Assembly (NCBI GenBank): GCA_964468125.1
Contig: CAYXVF010000028.1
Location: 1 to 58,751 of the forward strand
DNA from: CAYXVF01 sp964468125
GTDB taxonomy: Bacteria; Myxococcota; XYA12-FULL-58-9; CAYXVF01
Length of the DNA stretch: 58,751 nucleotides
Reading direction: 5' to 3'
Positions within the stretch are counted from its first letter, which is position 1, and each line of letters starts with the position of its first letter. Position numbers and translations under genes: made by a program. The notes below the pieces were generated by a model. The model saw nothing but the letters and a program-made list of their open reading frames with translations. It was not told the DNA's origin and ran no database searches. Shown piece by piece: positions 28,219 through 37,237 of this stretch.

Positions 28219-30597
28219 ATGGATGACGTACAAACCGCTGCGCCGTTTTTGACTCGGGCCGCCCGAGACCTAGAGACGTTGCGCCTCGCCGAGCACGTGC
28301 TGAAGCCCTCGGTGGTGGTGCTCGGCGGCACGGGTGTCGCCCACCGGCCCGAGCTTCAGGCGCTCGCCGGGAGCATGGGGTCGGAGCTCGGCAAACGTGG
28401 CGTACCTTTGCGCATGCTCGGATCGAGCGAGCTCCTCGAAACCGTCGCTTCGCGCGCCCGGGACGCTGAAGGGGAGATTCGAATCGAACGCGTGGCCCTC
28501 AGCGGGAGCGTGCCCGCGGACCCAAAGGCGATCTCGATCGCGACCCACACCCGGGAGCTCGAACGTCGGCTCGCAGCGCAGCGGGCGACCGGCTTTGTGG
28601 TTTTGCCCGGCGACATTCGCACGGTCGCGCGACTCGCAGCCGTGTGGACCGCGATGCGGGCGCAGCTCATTCCGGAAGCGCCGATCTTCCTCATGGGGCC
28701 CGAGTCCTTCTGGCGCCACGCGATTCTCGACTTTACTGCGCACGCGCAAGAGTCCGGACTCTTTGAGTCGCACCTTGCCGAGCTGGCCCGTGTGGGGATC
28801 GACCCGAAGAGCGCGGCCCGGAGCCTCGCGCTGACACACCGAGCGCGGGCACACTCGACGGCGAGTGGCGAAATCACCGCGCTCGCCGATGCGATCGAGC
28901 ACGATCTCACGGGCGCACCGGAAGTGTTGGCGCGCTGGGAGCCCGCACCGGTCGTCTTTGGTGGCGCACTCGTGCCGCCCGGAAGCCAGGCCTATGAGCG
29001 ACTTCGTCGTCTCGGTGCGGAGCTCGGCGTGCCCTGGAGCAGCGGACTCGGACCCGGGGCGATGGAAGCGCTCCTTCGAGGAGCACGGGAAGCGAACCCG
29101 CAGACCCCGAACCAAGGGATCGCCGCTCGCTTGCCCACGGAGCAGAGGCCAAACCCCTACGTCGACCCGGACCGCGCCTTCGTTGCCCGTTGGCTCGAGG
29201 GACGCCAGCACATGTTGATCGAGGGGGCGGCGAGCGCCTTCGGGTCGGCGCCGGTTCCGATGCACCTGTTCGTCGATGGCGGCATGGGCACCTTCTCCGA
29301 GCTCGCCGACGTCGGCGAAATGGCGCAGACCGGCGAAGGGGTGCTCGGTCAGTCGCTGGCCTTGCCTTACTTTGGACCGGCCCTCGAAGGCATCGACGCT
29401 GCGTTCTCCTCGATCGGCGTCGGAAACCCCCTCGGTCGGGTCCAGGTGCTCCGGGACGACGAGGAGACCCTCCGCACGCTCTCGGAGCGACTGCTGAGCT
29501 CGGACCGTGCGACCGCGGGTCCCTACGGCGCCGTTGCGGATTTCGCAAAGGGGCTCGAAGCTTTTGGCACGCGCTCCGTCTCGGGGGCCGATCTTCGCAA
29601 CGCCCTGCGCCGGGAGGGAATCAATCCGGACGCGATCCGCGTGGAAGGCGCCGAGCCCGATCAGCACACCTTGAACCAGTGGTTGGCCTTGGCCTTGAAC
29701 GCGTCGGTGAAGGCGCGCCGGGCGAAGCAGCGGGGCAATCACTCGGGCACCTACATCGGCGCGAGCGCGCTCTGGAGCGACGGCACCTCCCGTGCCTCGG
29801 CCAATCAGGAGCACTCGCGAACGGAGACGATGTGCGCCGAACGCGGTGCGATCTTCATGGGGTGGGACGCGATCCTCGACTCCATGGAGGAGGAGCAGGG
29901 CACAAAGGGCGAACGTGGAGACGACCCCTGGGTGACGGATGTGGTGGTGACCGATGCGGACCCGATCGGGACCCGGACGCGCTGCCTGTGCTCCGAGTGC
30001 GCGTCCTGGCTCGAGACGGACACGCACATGCGCCGGGACACACGGGTCGTTGGCTTTGAGCGCGAAGACGATACGCTGCGGGTGATCGTGAAACGCGCGG
30101 ATGCGATCGTGCCCTGGCGAGAGGGGGCGCACGAGGTGCCGGCACACATCGATGCTCCGAGCCGAGGGGAGCACGGGGTGACGCTCACCGGCGACGGGGC
30201 GGCCGCGCTGGCCCGCCGAGGATTCGACGCGGAGGATGTTTGTCGCCTCTACGGAGAGGCGGAGCGGGTCCACCAGGGGCGACGGGACTACTCGGCGGTG
30301 GCGCTCCGGGACGATGGAAGCACCCGACCCGCGGTCACCACCCGATGGACCAATCGTTTCCTACACCGCGCGGAGCTCGAAGCCGCGGCCCTCGGCCCGA
30401 ACGACGACCCGGAGCTACGGGTGCAAATGCTCGCGGTTGCCGGCGACGTTTCACACGCCGTGAACGCCCGCTCGGCGAGCTACCTGGCCCGCCGCTACGG
30501 GGCTGACCTGCCGGTGGTGAGTCCCACCGCGTCCGGAGAGCTGTTGGTGCGTGCGCTCTCGGACATCGTCACCGACCTCTACCGGCCCGCGTCCTGA
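28219..30597 (+). CDS. Three-domain fusion: two LOG-like (lysine decarboxylase-like nucleotidase) domains plus cytidine-deaminase-like domain
   Basis: 792 residues. Domain 1 (about 30-215) starts VVVLGGTG and has a degenerate LOG motif LPGDIRTVARL (129-139) in place of PGGxGTxxE. Domain 2 (about 243-430) is a better LOG fold: VVFGGALVPPGS, GLGPGAMEALLRGA (like GGGPGxMEA) and VDGGMGTFSEL (352-362). Domain 3 (about 485-615) has deaminase zinc motifs: CAE (C539, catalytic E541) and CLCSEC (C591, C594). A final 150 residues are helical and unassigned. LOG enzymes cut nucleoside monophosphates to base plus ribose-5-phosphate, and deaminases convert cytosine-type bases or nucleosides; coupling the two suggests nucleotide salvage or breakdown. 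ATG at 28219 follows GAGGA. The substrate is unknown. Confidence 0.75.
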   Translation: MDDVQTAAPFLTRAARDLETLRLAEHVLKPSVVVLGGTGVAHRPELQALAGSMGSELGKRGVPLRMLGSSELLETVASRARDAEGEIRIERVALSGSVPADPKAISIATHTRELERRLAAQRATGFVVLPGDIRTVARLAAVWTAMRAQLIPEAPIFLMGPESFWRHAILDFTAHAQESGLFESHLAELARVGIDPKSAARSLALTHRARAHSTASGEITALADAIEHDLTGAPEVLARWEPAPVVFGGALVPPGSQAYERLRRLGAELGVPWSSGLGPGAMEALLRGAREANPQTPNQGIAARLPTEQRPNPYVDPDRAFVARWLEGRQHMLIEGAASAFGSAPVPMHLFVDGGMGTFSELADVGEMAQTGEGVLGQSLALPYFGPALEGIDAAFSSIGVGNPLGRVQVLRDDEETLRTLSERLLSSDRATAGPYGAVADFAKGLEAFGTRSVSGADLRNALRREGINPDAIRVEGAEPDQHTLNQWLALALNASVKARRAKQRGNHSGTYIGASALWSDGTSRASANQEHSRTETMCAERGAIFMGWDAILDSMEEEQGTKGERGDDPWVTDVVVTDADPIGTRTRCLCSECASWLETDTHMRRDTRVVGFEREDDTLRVIVKRADAIVPWREGAHEVPAHIDAPSRGEHGVTLTGDGAAALARRGFDAEDVCRLYGEAERVHQGRRDYSAVALRDDGSTRPAVTTRWTNRFLHRAELEAAALGPNDDPELRVQMLAVAGDVSHAVNARSASYLARRYGADLPVVSPTASGELLVRALSDIVTDLYRPAS

Positions 30598-30679
30598 GTA
30601 GGCTTCGAGCTCTTGCCAAGTCGGGGTTTTTCCGGCACATGGCGCGCTCGTTTCGAATCGGAGAAAGGAAGGCCCCGAA

Positions 30680-30799
30680 ATGGCCCGCAGCAAGAGCAAG
30701 AACAAGCGCGTGCAGCACGCGCGCCGAGTCCGCCTGAAGCACCGTCAGGAGCGCATCAAGGAGCGGATCGCCGCGATCAAGGCCACCAAGGGCAAATGA
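30680..30799 (+). CDS. 39-residue very basic protein
   Basis: ATG at 30680 with a strong AAGGAAGG site, ending with TGA at 30797. The product starts MARSKSKNKRVQHARR and ends AAIKATKGK. It has about 18 Lys/Arg and two acidic residues, is predicted helical and probably binds nucleic acid or the ribosome. It lies between the deaminase fusion and acpP. No family is recognised; the ribosome-binding site and codon use make it likely to be real. Confidence 0.6.
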   Translation: MARSKSKNKRVQHARRVRLKHRQERIKERIAAIKATKGK

Positions 30800-30822
30800 C
30801 GCGCGGTGCCATTCGCGAACGC

Positions 30823-30850
30823 TTGGCACCTTCTTCTCACCTTGTTAAAA
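30823..30850 (+). promoter_or_regulatory. Possible acpP promoter
   Basis: TTGGCA (30823-30828), 16-nt spacer, TTAAAA (30845-30850), about 50 nt before the acpP ATG. Both boxes match 4-5 of 6 bases. Confidence 0.35.
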
Positions 30851-30901
30851 GCGCGTCGCCTCGGGCTCCTGTTGGGTCCGTGCACGCATGAGGAACCAAC
30901 C

Positions 30902-31147
30902 ATGGCGGACAAAGCCGCAATCGAATCTCGGGTGAAGCAGATCATCGTGCGCCAGCTCGGCGTCAAGGAAGACGAAGTCGCGACTGAGAAGTCTTTCGTG
31001 GACGACCTCGGGGCGGACTCGCTCGACATCGTGGAGCTCGTCATGGCGATGGAAGACGAGTTCGGCTTTGAGATCCCCGACGAGGAAGCGGAGAACATTC
31101 GCACCGTCGGCGACGCTGTGAAGTACATCTCCTCCCAGCAGGGCTGA
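30902..31147 (+). CDS. acpP: Acyl carrier protein
   Basis: 81 residues, acidic, four-helix ACP. The phosphopantetheine serine is S40 in the motif FVDDLGADSLDIVELVM. The following helix EDEFGFEIPDEEAENIRTVG is the standard partner-binding helix of fatty-acid ACPs. It carries growing acyl chains in fatty acid synthesis. The ATG at 30902 fixes the conserved length; longer in-frame starts add a non-homologous tail. No other fab genes are adjacent; glyA follows after 167 bp. Confidence 0.95.
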   Translation: MADKAAIESRVKQIIVRQLGVKEDEVATEKSFVDDLGADSLDIVELVMAMEDEFGFEIPDEEAENIRTVGDAVKYISSQQG

Positions 31148-31314
31148 CGCTCGAAGCGGCGCACCACGCGATCTTTTGCGCCCCGGGCCACGTGTTTGGC
31201 ATCACAAAACCGTCTGAGACCGATACAACCGAGGCTTGAAGTGTCGGGGTGCGAGTCTAGCTTCTCCGTTTCGGCACTTCCTTGAACGCAACAACGAGAG
31301 GTCAGTAAGCCGCC

Positions 31315-32580
<1,266 letters not shown>

Positions 32581-32660
32581 GGGCCGTCCGCCGGCGCGGG
32601 GCCGGGGAAGGCTTTGGTCGAACTTTTCTTTTCCAGCGTGCTCCGGGATAGACTCGCGCC

Positions 32661-34340
32661 GTGAGCACCCTCGGTCGATTGCGTGAAATCACCGCGGTTG
32701 TCGCCAAGCACGGCCTCGCCGAATACCTCGAGCGACGTCGCGACGCGGACGACGACAACGGCGAAGCTCCACCGAGCGGCGTTGGAACGGTCCGAGGCGC
32801 CGAGCGCTTTCGGGCGATCCTCGAAGAGCTCGGACCTACCTTCGTCAAGTTCGGTCAGATCCTCTCCACCCGGCCGGACCTCTTGCCTCACGGCTTCGCC
32901 GAGGCGTTGATCGGCCTTCAGGACGACGTCGCGCCGATGTCGAGTGAGCAGGTCGAGGAGACGCTGCGCGCGAGCTTTGGCAAGGGGCACGCGGAGCTGT
33001 TCCAGACCTTCGACGAGAAGCCGATCGCCTCGGCCTCCATTGCCCAGGTCCACCGCGCCGTCACCCACGAGGGCGACGAAGTCGCGGTGAAGATTCAGCG
33101 ACCGCGTATTCACGACTCGGTAGTGAGCGATCTCGATCTGCTCGGCATCCTCGCCCAGCTCGCTGAGCGCATCGTCGAGGAGAGCGGTATGGTCACGCCC
33201 CGGGCCATCGTCGACGAGTTTGAGGCAGCGATCCTCGCCGAGCTCGATTTTGAGCGAGAGGCGAGCAACCTCGAGCGTTTTCGTGCGAACTCGATGGTCG
33301 GTGAGCGGGCCTACCTGATCCCCAAGGTCTACCGCGCACTCAGCTCGAAGCGTGTGCTCACCATGGAGTTCGTGCGCGGCGAAAAAGTCGGCACCATCAG
33401 CGATCCGGAACGCAAGAAGCGCATCGCCGAGAACATCGTCCGCAGCGCCTTCGACCAGCTGTTTCAAGACGGTCTCTTCCACGCCGATCCGCACCCGGGC
33501 AACGCTTACGTGCTCCCCGATGATCGCATCATGCTCCTCGACTTTGGGTCTGTGGGAGAGATCAGCTACGCCATGCGCGAAACACTGGTTGTCCTCGTCG
33601 TTGCCGTTGGGTTGCGCGATGCGGATACGGTCGCTCGCCTGCTCTATCGGGTCGGAATCCCGGACGGACGAGTTTCGCTCTATCGTTTGCGCGACGCCTG
33701 CGCGTCGCTGTTCGATTCCTATTTGAAGAACACGACCACGCTCGAAAGCATCGAGGCCTCGGAGCTCCTCAAAGACCTCTTCGACCTAGCGGCGAGTTTT
33801 CGGATCCGAATCCCGAGCGAATATGCTCTCGTGACCCGAGCGGCGATCACCGTGGAAGGGGTTATCCGGCTTCTCGACCCGAATCTCGAAGTGATGCGCG
33901 TGGTCCGACCCTACATTCAATCGTTGGTGGAGGAGCAGCTCGCCATTGCTGACATCGGCGACAGTGCGATGAAGAATCTGGTACGCGCCCGGGGCTTTCT
34001 CCGCGACCTTCCGCTCACCGCCTCGCAGATCCTCACCGACCTCGAAGCGGGCAAGCTGACCATTCAGTTCGACAACCAGCACCTCGACCAGATCTCCCGG
34101 AATATCGACTCCCTCGGGCTCACCGTCTTCATGGGGCTCATCGCCAGCGCGTTGGTCATCGGAGGCCTCGCCGAGTTGTCGCGGTATGACACGGAGCTGT
34201 GGGGTCTTCCGATCCTCCCCACCGCGGCGTTCTTCCTAGCGAGTATCCTTTTCGGTGGAGCGATCGGCCGCAGCTTCCTGGCGCCCCGCATCAAGAAGGT
34301 CTCGGTAGCAAAGCTCCTGAGCCGCCGTCGAAAGCGATGA
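32661..34340 (+). CDS. ABC1/UbiB-family atypical kinase
   Basis: 559 residues, starting GTG. Family hallmarks are all seen: GPTFVKFGQILSTRPDLLP (KxGQ motif), KPIASASIAQVHRA (Ala-rich nucleotide loop), VAVKIQRP (invariant Lys), LDFEREASNLERF, FHADPHPGNAYV (catalytic-loop equivalent) and LDFGSVGEI (metal site). Two C-terminal hydrophobic helices (LTVFMGLIASALVIGGL and LPILPTAAFFLASILFGGAIG) anchor it in the membrane. UbiB/COQ8 proteins support isoprenoid-quinone synthesis or lipid handling. It overlaps the next lipoprotein gene by 4 bp (ATGA), so it heads a cluster ending with mutY. Confidence 0.9.
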   Translation: MSTLGRLREITAVVAKHGLAEYLERRRDADDDNGEAPPSGVGTVRGAERFRAILEELGPTFVKFGQILSTRPDLLPHGFAEALIGLQDDVAPMSSEQVEETLRASFGKGHAELFQTFDEKPIASASIAQVHRAVTHEGDEVAVKIQRPRIHDSVVSDLDLLGILAQLAERIVEESGMVTPRAIVDEFEAAILAELDFEREASNLERFRANSMVGERAYLIPKVYRALSSKRVLTMEFVRGEKVGTISDPERKKRIAENIVRSAFDQLFQDGLFHADPHPGNAYVLPDDRIMLLDFGSVGEISYAMRETLVVLVVAVGLRDADTVARLLYRVGIPDGRVSLYRLRDACASLFDSYLKNTTTLESIEASELLKDLFDLAASFRIRIPSEYALVTRAAITVEGVIRLLDPNLEVMRVVRPYIQSLVEEQLAIADIGDSAMKNLVRARGFLRDLPLTASQILTDLEAGKLTIQFDNQHLDQISRNIDSLGLTVFMGLIASALVIGGLAELSRYDTELWGLPILPTAAFFLASILFGGAIGRSFLAPRIKKVSVAKLLSRRRKR

Positions 34341-35371
34341 GACGCGGGCTCGCAGCGCTCATTCTCGTCGCCGGGTGCGGAGCTCCCGGCGCCGGCACGC
34401 CGAAGATCCAGGATCTGAACCGCATGGAGCGCCTCGCCGACGAGCTCGAGCGCGACGGCAGCTACGTCCTTGCCCGGGAGCAGCTCGACGCCATAGCCGC
34501 GTCAGCTGAGGATCCGCAGCGCGCGGGATACCTCCTGCTGCGCGCTTGCGACACCTATCGGCGCGAGCAGGAGATCGACCTCGCTCGCCGTTGCTATCTC
34601 GATCTCGCCCCGAACGTGATCCCGAGTATCAAGGCGTTGGCGTGCTACCGGGCGTCGCAGATGGAGGTGGAGCTCGGCCGACTCGACCGCGCGAAACGAG
34701 CGCTCGAGGAGCTGGTGATCGACCAACCGAGCACCGAAGGGGCAGAAACCGGTGCCCGCTATCTGATGGAGCTCGCGGGAGAGAGCAGTGCGAAAGAACG
34801 GGTGGAGCTCGCGAAACGACTCGCGACAGCGCTCGCGCCCCAAGCCGAGCTCGAGGAGAATGTCCGGGCGCTCTGCACGTTCTTTTGGCTCGACGCAGGG
34901 CGTACGGCCCGCGAGGAGCTCGCCGAACCGGACGACAGCGCTCAGTCCTTGGACCGCGCCTGGACACTCGGCCAAGACACCCAATGGCGAGATGAGTTGT
35001 TCGTGGAACGAGCGAAAACCGCCGCTGCCCAGGAGAGGCTCGCGGAAGCGGTCGCGGTCTACGATGCTTTCCTCGACGACCGGGAGACCTCATGGTTCTT
35101 TGGCAGCTACGATAGCCCCTATCTCGGGCGTGCAGCGCTCGCTCGCGGCGAGCTCCTAGAGCGCCTGGGCCGCGCCGAGGAAGCGATCGAGGCCTATGAA
35201 TGGCTGGTGCGCAAGCTCGACGAATCGAAGTATCGCGATGACGCCGCCTTTGCCGCGGCACGGCTGCGGGCGGACGGTGGCGACCTCTCTGCGCTCCGCG
35301 AGTTTCTCCACAACTATCCCGAGTCACGACATGCCAGATCGGCAAAGGCACGTCTCGAGGGTGGAACGTGA
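34337..35371 (+). CDS. TPR-containing lipoprotein
   Basis: 344 residues from an ATG overlapping the UbiB-like stop. Signal peptide with LVAGC lipobox (Cys 14). The mature part is helical with TPR-like pairs (GYLLLRACDTYRREQEIDLARRCYL, RDELFVERAKTAAAQERLAEAVAVYDAFLDD, RGELLERLGRAEEAIEAYEWLV) and ends FLHNYPESRHARSAKARLEGG, typical of the BamD/YbgF-type superhelix. Likely a periplasmic scaffold of the outer membrane. Its stop overlaps the ABC ATPase start (GTGA), so the trio is translationally coupled. Confidence 0.7.
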   Translation: MRRGLAALILVAGCGAPGAGTPKIQDLNRMERLADELERDGSYVLAREQLDAIAASAEDPQRAGYLLLRACDTYRREQEIDLARRCYLDLAPNVIPSIKALACYRASQMEVELGRLDRAKRALEELVIDQPSTEGAETGARYLMELAGESSAKERVELAKRLATALAPQAELEENVRALCTFFWLDAGRTAREELAEPDDSAQSLDRAWTLGQDTQWRDELFVERAKTAAAQERLAEAVAVYDAFLDDRETSWFFGSYDSPYLGRAALARGELLERLGRAEEAIEAYEWLVRKLDESKYRDDAAFAAARLRADGGDLSALREFLHNYPESRHARSAKARLEGGT

Positions 35372-36096
35372 CGCTGGCAGTCGAAGGACTCACCGTTCGC
35401 TTCGGCGAGGTCCCTGCGCTAAAGAACGTGAGCCTGACTGCGGCAGCAGATCGCATCACCGCTGTCATTGGTCCCCCGGGCTCGGGCAAGTCGGTACTGC
35501 TCAAGGTGATGGCGGGGCTGCTCGAGCCGAGCGCGGGAGTCGTGCGCTACGGGGAAACGGTCCTCTCTCGGACGCCGAAGCGCGAGTGGCAGCGCCGGGT
35601 GGGCATGGCCTTCCAGAACGACGCGCTCTTCGACGCGATGACGGTCTTTGAAAACGTAGCGTTCCCCCTCCGCCGTCGCGGAATGGAGGAAGAAGAGCTG
35701 CATGCGCGGGTAATACCGCTCCTCGAGCAAGTGGGGCTCGGCGACGCGCGGGACAAGCTACCGGCCGAGATCTCAGGGGGCATGCGCAAGCGCTGCGGTA
35801 TTGCGCGCGCGGTCGTGGTCGAGCCGTCGATCGGACTCTTTGACGACCCCACCGCGGGCCTCGATCCTCAAACCAGCGACACGATCTTTCGGCTGATCGT
35901 GCGACAGGCGCGCGACATCGATGGTGTCTGTATCGTCGTCTCCAACGAGCTCCCCTCTTTGCTCGCCGTCGCTGATCAGGTCCACGTGCTTCACGAGGGC
36001 GCTGCAATCTTCAGCGGAGATCCGGACGAGGTGGCGCGCTGCACCCATCCGGTCGTGCACCAATTCGTGCGTGGGTCCGTCGACGGCCCCTTGTAG
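35368..36096 (+). CDS. MlaF-like ABC transporter ATPase with altered catalytic residues
   Basis: 242 residues. Walker A GPPGSGKS (35-42), Q-loop FQNDALFDAMTVFENVAFPLR (the MlaF/Mkl-type pattern), signature ISGGMRKR (135-142), and DPTAGLDP. Two key positions differ from active MlaF: the catalytic Glu after Walker B is Asp (LFDDPTAGLD, D160), and the H-loop His is Asn (VVSNELPSLLAVAD, N193, where MlaF has SHD). This predicts slow or no hydrolysis, or a regulatory role. No MlaE or MlaD gene is adjacent. Translation starts at GTG coupled to the TPR lipoprotein gene. Confidence 0.85.
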   Translation: MTLAVEGLTVRFGEVPALKNVSLTAAADRITAVIGPPGSGKSVLLKVMAGLLEPSAGVVRYGETVLSRTPKREWQRRVGMAFQNDALFDAMTVFENVAFPLRRRGMEEEELHARVIPLLEQVGLGDARDKLPAEISGGMRKRCGIARAVVVEPSIGLFDDPTAGLDPQTSDTIFRLIVRQARDIDGVCIVVSNELPSLLAVADQVHVLHEGAAIFSGDPDEVARCTHPVVHQFVRGSVDGPL

Positions 36097-36127
36097 CCGT
36101 CGGGTGTCCGTGGCACGAGGACGGACC

Positions 36128-37147
36128 ATGGCTGCACTGAGCGCGATCGCCGATGCCCTGCTCGAGTGGTATCGCCACGGGCACCGCGACCTTCCCTGGC
36201 GTTCCACCCGCGACCCGTACCGGATCTGGGTGTCCGAGATCATGTGCCAGCAGACCCAGGTGGACACCGTGGCCCCGCGCTACGAGCGTTTTCTCAAACG
36301 CTTTTCCTCTGTCCAAGAGCTCGCCGCGGTTCGCGAGGAAGAGGTCTGCGAAGAATGGGCTGGATTAGGCTACTATAGCCGGGCCCGCAATCTGCACCGG
36401 GCCGCCCGGATGGTGGTCGAGGAGATGGACGGCGTCATGCCCGAGAGCGCCGCGACCCTGCGTCGATTGCCTGGGGTGGGGCGCTACACCGCGGGGGCGA
36501 TCGCGTCGATCGCCCACGGCGAGCGAGCGGCGGTGGTGGACGGCAACGTGGGCCGAGTGCTCTCCCGCCTGTTCGAGCTCGCCGAGGTGCCCACCTCGCC
36601 GGCGGGTCAGAAGCGACTGTGGGAAATCGCCGAGAGCATGGTCCCGGCGGAGAGCCCCGGGGATTTCAACCAAGCGTTGATGGAGCTCGGGGCGACCGTC
36701 TGCACCCCAAAGAAACCGAGCTGCCTCGTCTGTCCGGTCCGCGCGCACTGCGCCGCCCAGCAAAACGGAACCGTGGAGCGCTACCCAAGCCCGAAGCCGC
36801 GCGCCAAGCGGAAGGAGATGCACGTGGCCTTCGCGTGGGTCGAGCTGGAGGAGGGCGGCCTTTGGCTCAGTCAGCGCGGACTCGAGGGGCTCTGGGCCGG
36901 GCTCTGGGAGCTGCCGAGCGCCGGCGATCCGAAAGCCCTCGCCGCGCTGCTCGGGGAGACGATCTCGCCCGAGCCACTGGCGGAGGTGACCCACACCCTG
37001 AGCCATCGGGACGTGATCGCGACGGTCCACGCCGCATCGCCGCCGCGAACGCCACCGAGCGCTTGGCGAGCCTACCGGTCCCCGCTCTCGGCTCCTTTGA
37101 GCGCCCTCGCCCGCAAGGCGATCGAAGTGGTGGGCCTCCCCGACTGA
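36128..37147 (+). CDS. mutY: A/G-specific adenine glycosylase
   Basis: 339 residues. Motifs: WVSEIMCQQTQVDTV (catalytic Glu in SE.M.QQTQV), LPGVGRYTAGAIASIA (helix-hairpin-helix), VVDGNVGRVLSRLF (catalytic Asp), and the iron-sulfur cluster ligands CTPKKPSCLVCPVRAHC (C-x6-C-x2-C-x5-C). The C-terminal part (LSQRGLEGLWAGLWELPS) is the NUDIX-like domain that recognises 8-oxoG. It removes A mispaired with 8-oxoG. ATG at 36128, AGGAC upstream; probably the last gene of the UbiB-TPR-ABC cluster by spacing (31 bp). Confidence 0.95.
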   Translation: MAALSAIADALLEWYRHGHRDLPWRSTRDPYRIWVSEIMCQQTQVDTVAPRYERFLKRFSSVQELAAVREEEVCEEWAGLGYYSRARNLHRAARMVVEEMDGVMPESAATLRRLPGVGRYTAGAIASIAHGERAAVVDGNVGRVLSRLFELAEVPTSPAGQKRLWEIAESMVPAESPGDFNQALMELGATVCTPKKPSCLVCPVRAHCAAQQNGTVERYPSPKPRAKRKEMHVAFAWVELEEGGLWLSQRGLEGLWAGLWELPSAGDPKALAALLGETISPEPLAEVTHTLSHRDVIATVHAASPPRTPPSAWRAYRSPLSAPLSALARKAIEVVGLPD

Positions 37148-37237
37148 CGGTTTTCGACTCCGAACTGTCACCGGAATCGACGCACCGCGCCTCAGCGCTC
37201 AACCGATAATCTACGTCGGGAAAGTGAGCCGCCCTGC

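Noticed and set aside
31148..31314. Riboswitch before glyA
   Set aside because: No glycine, THF or SAM riboswitch core could be recognised; only a weak promoter is seen.
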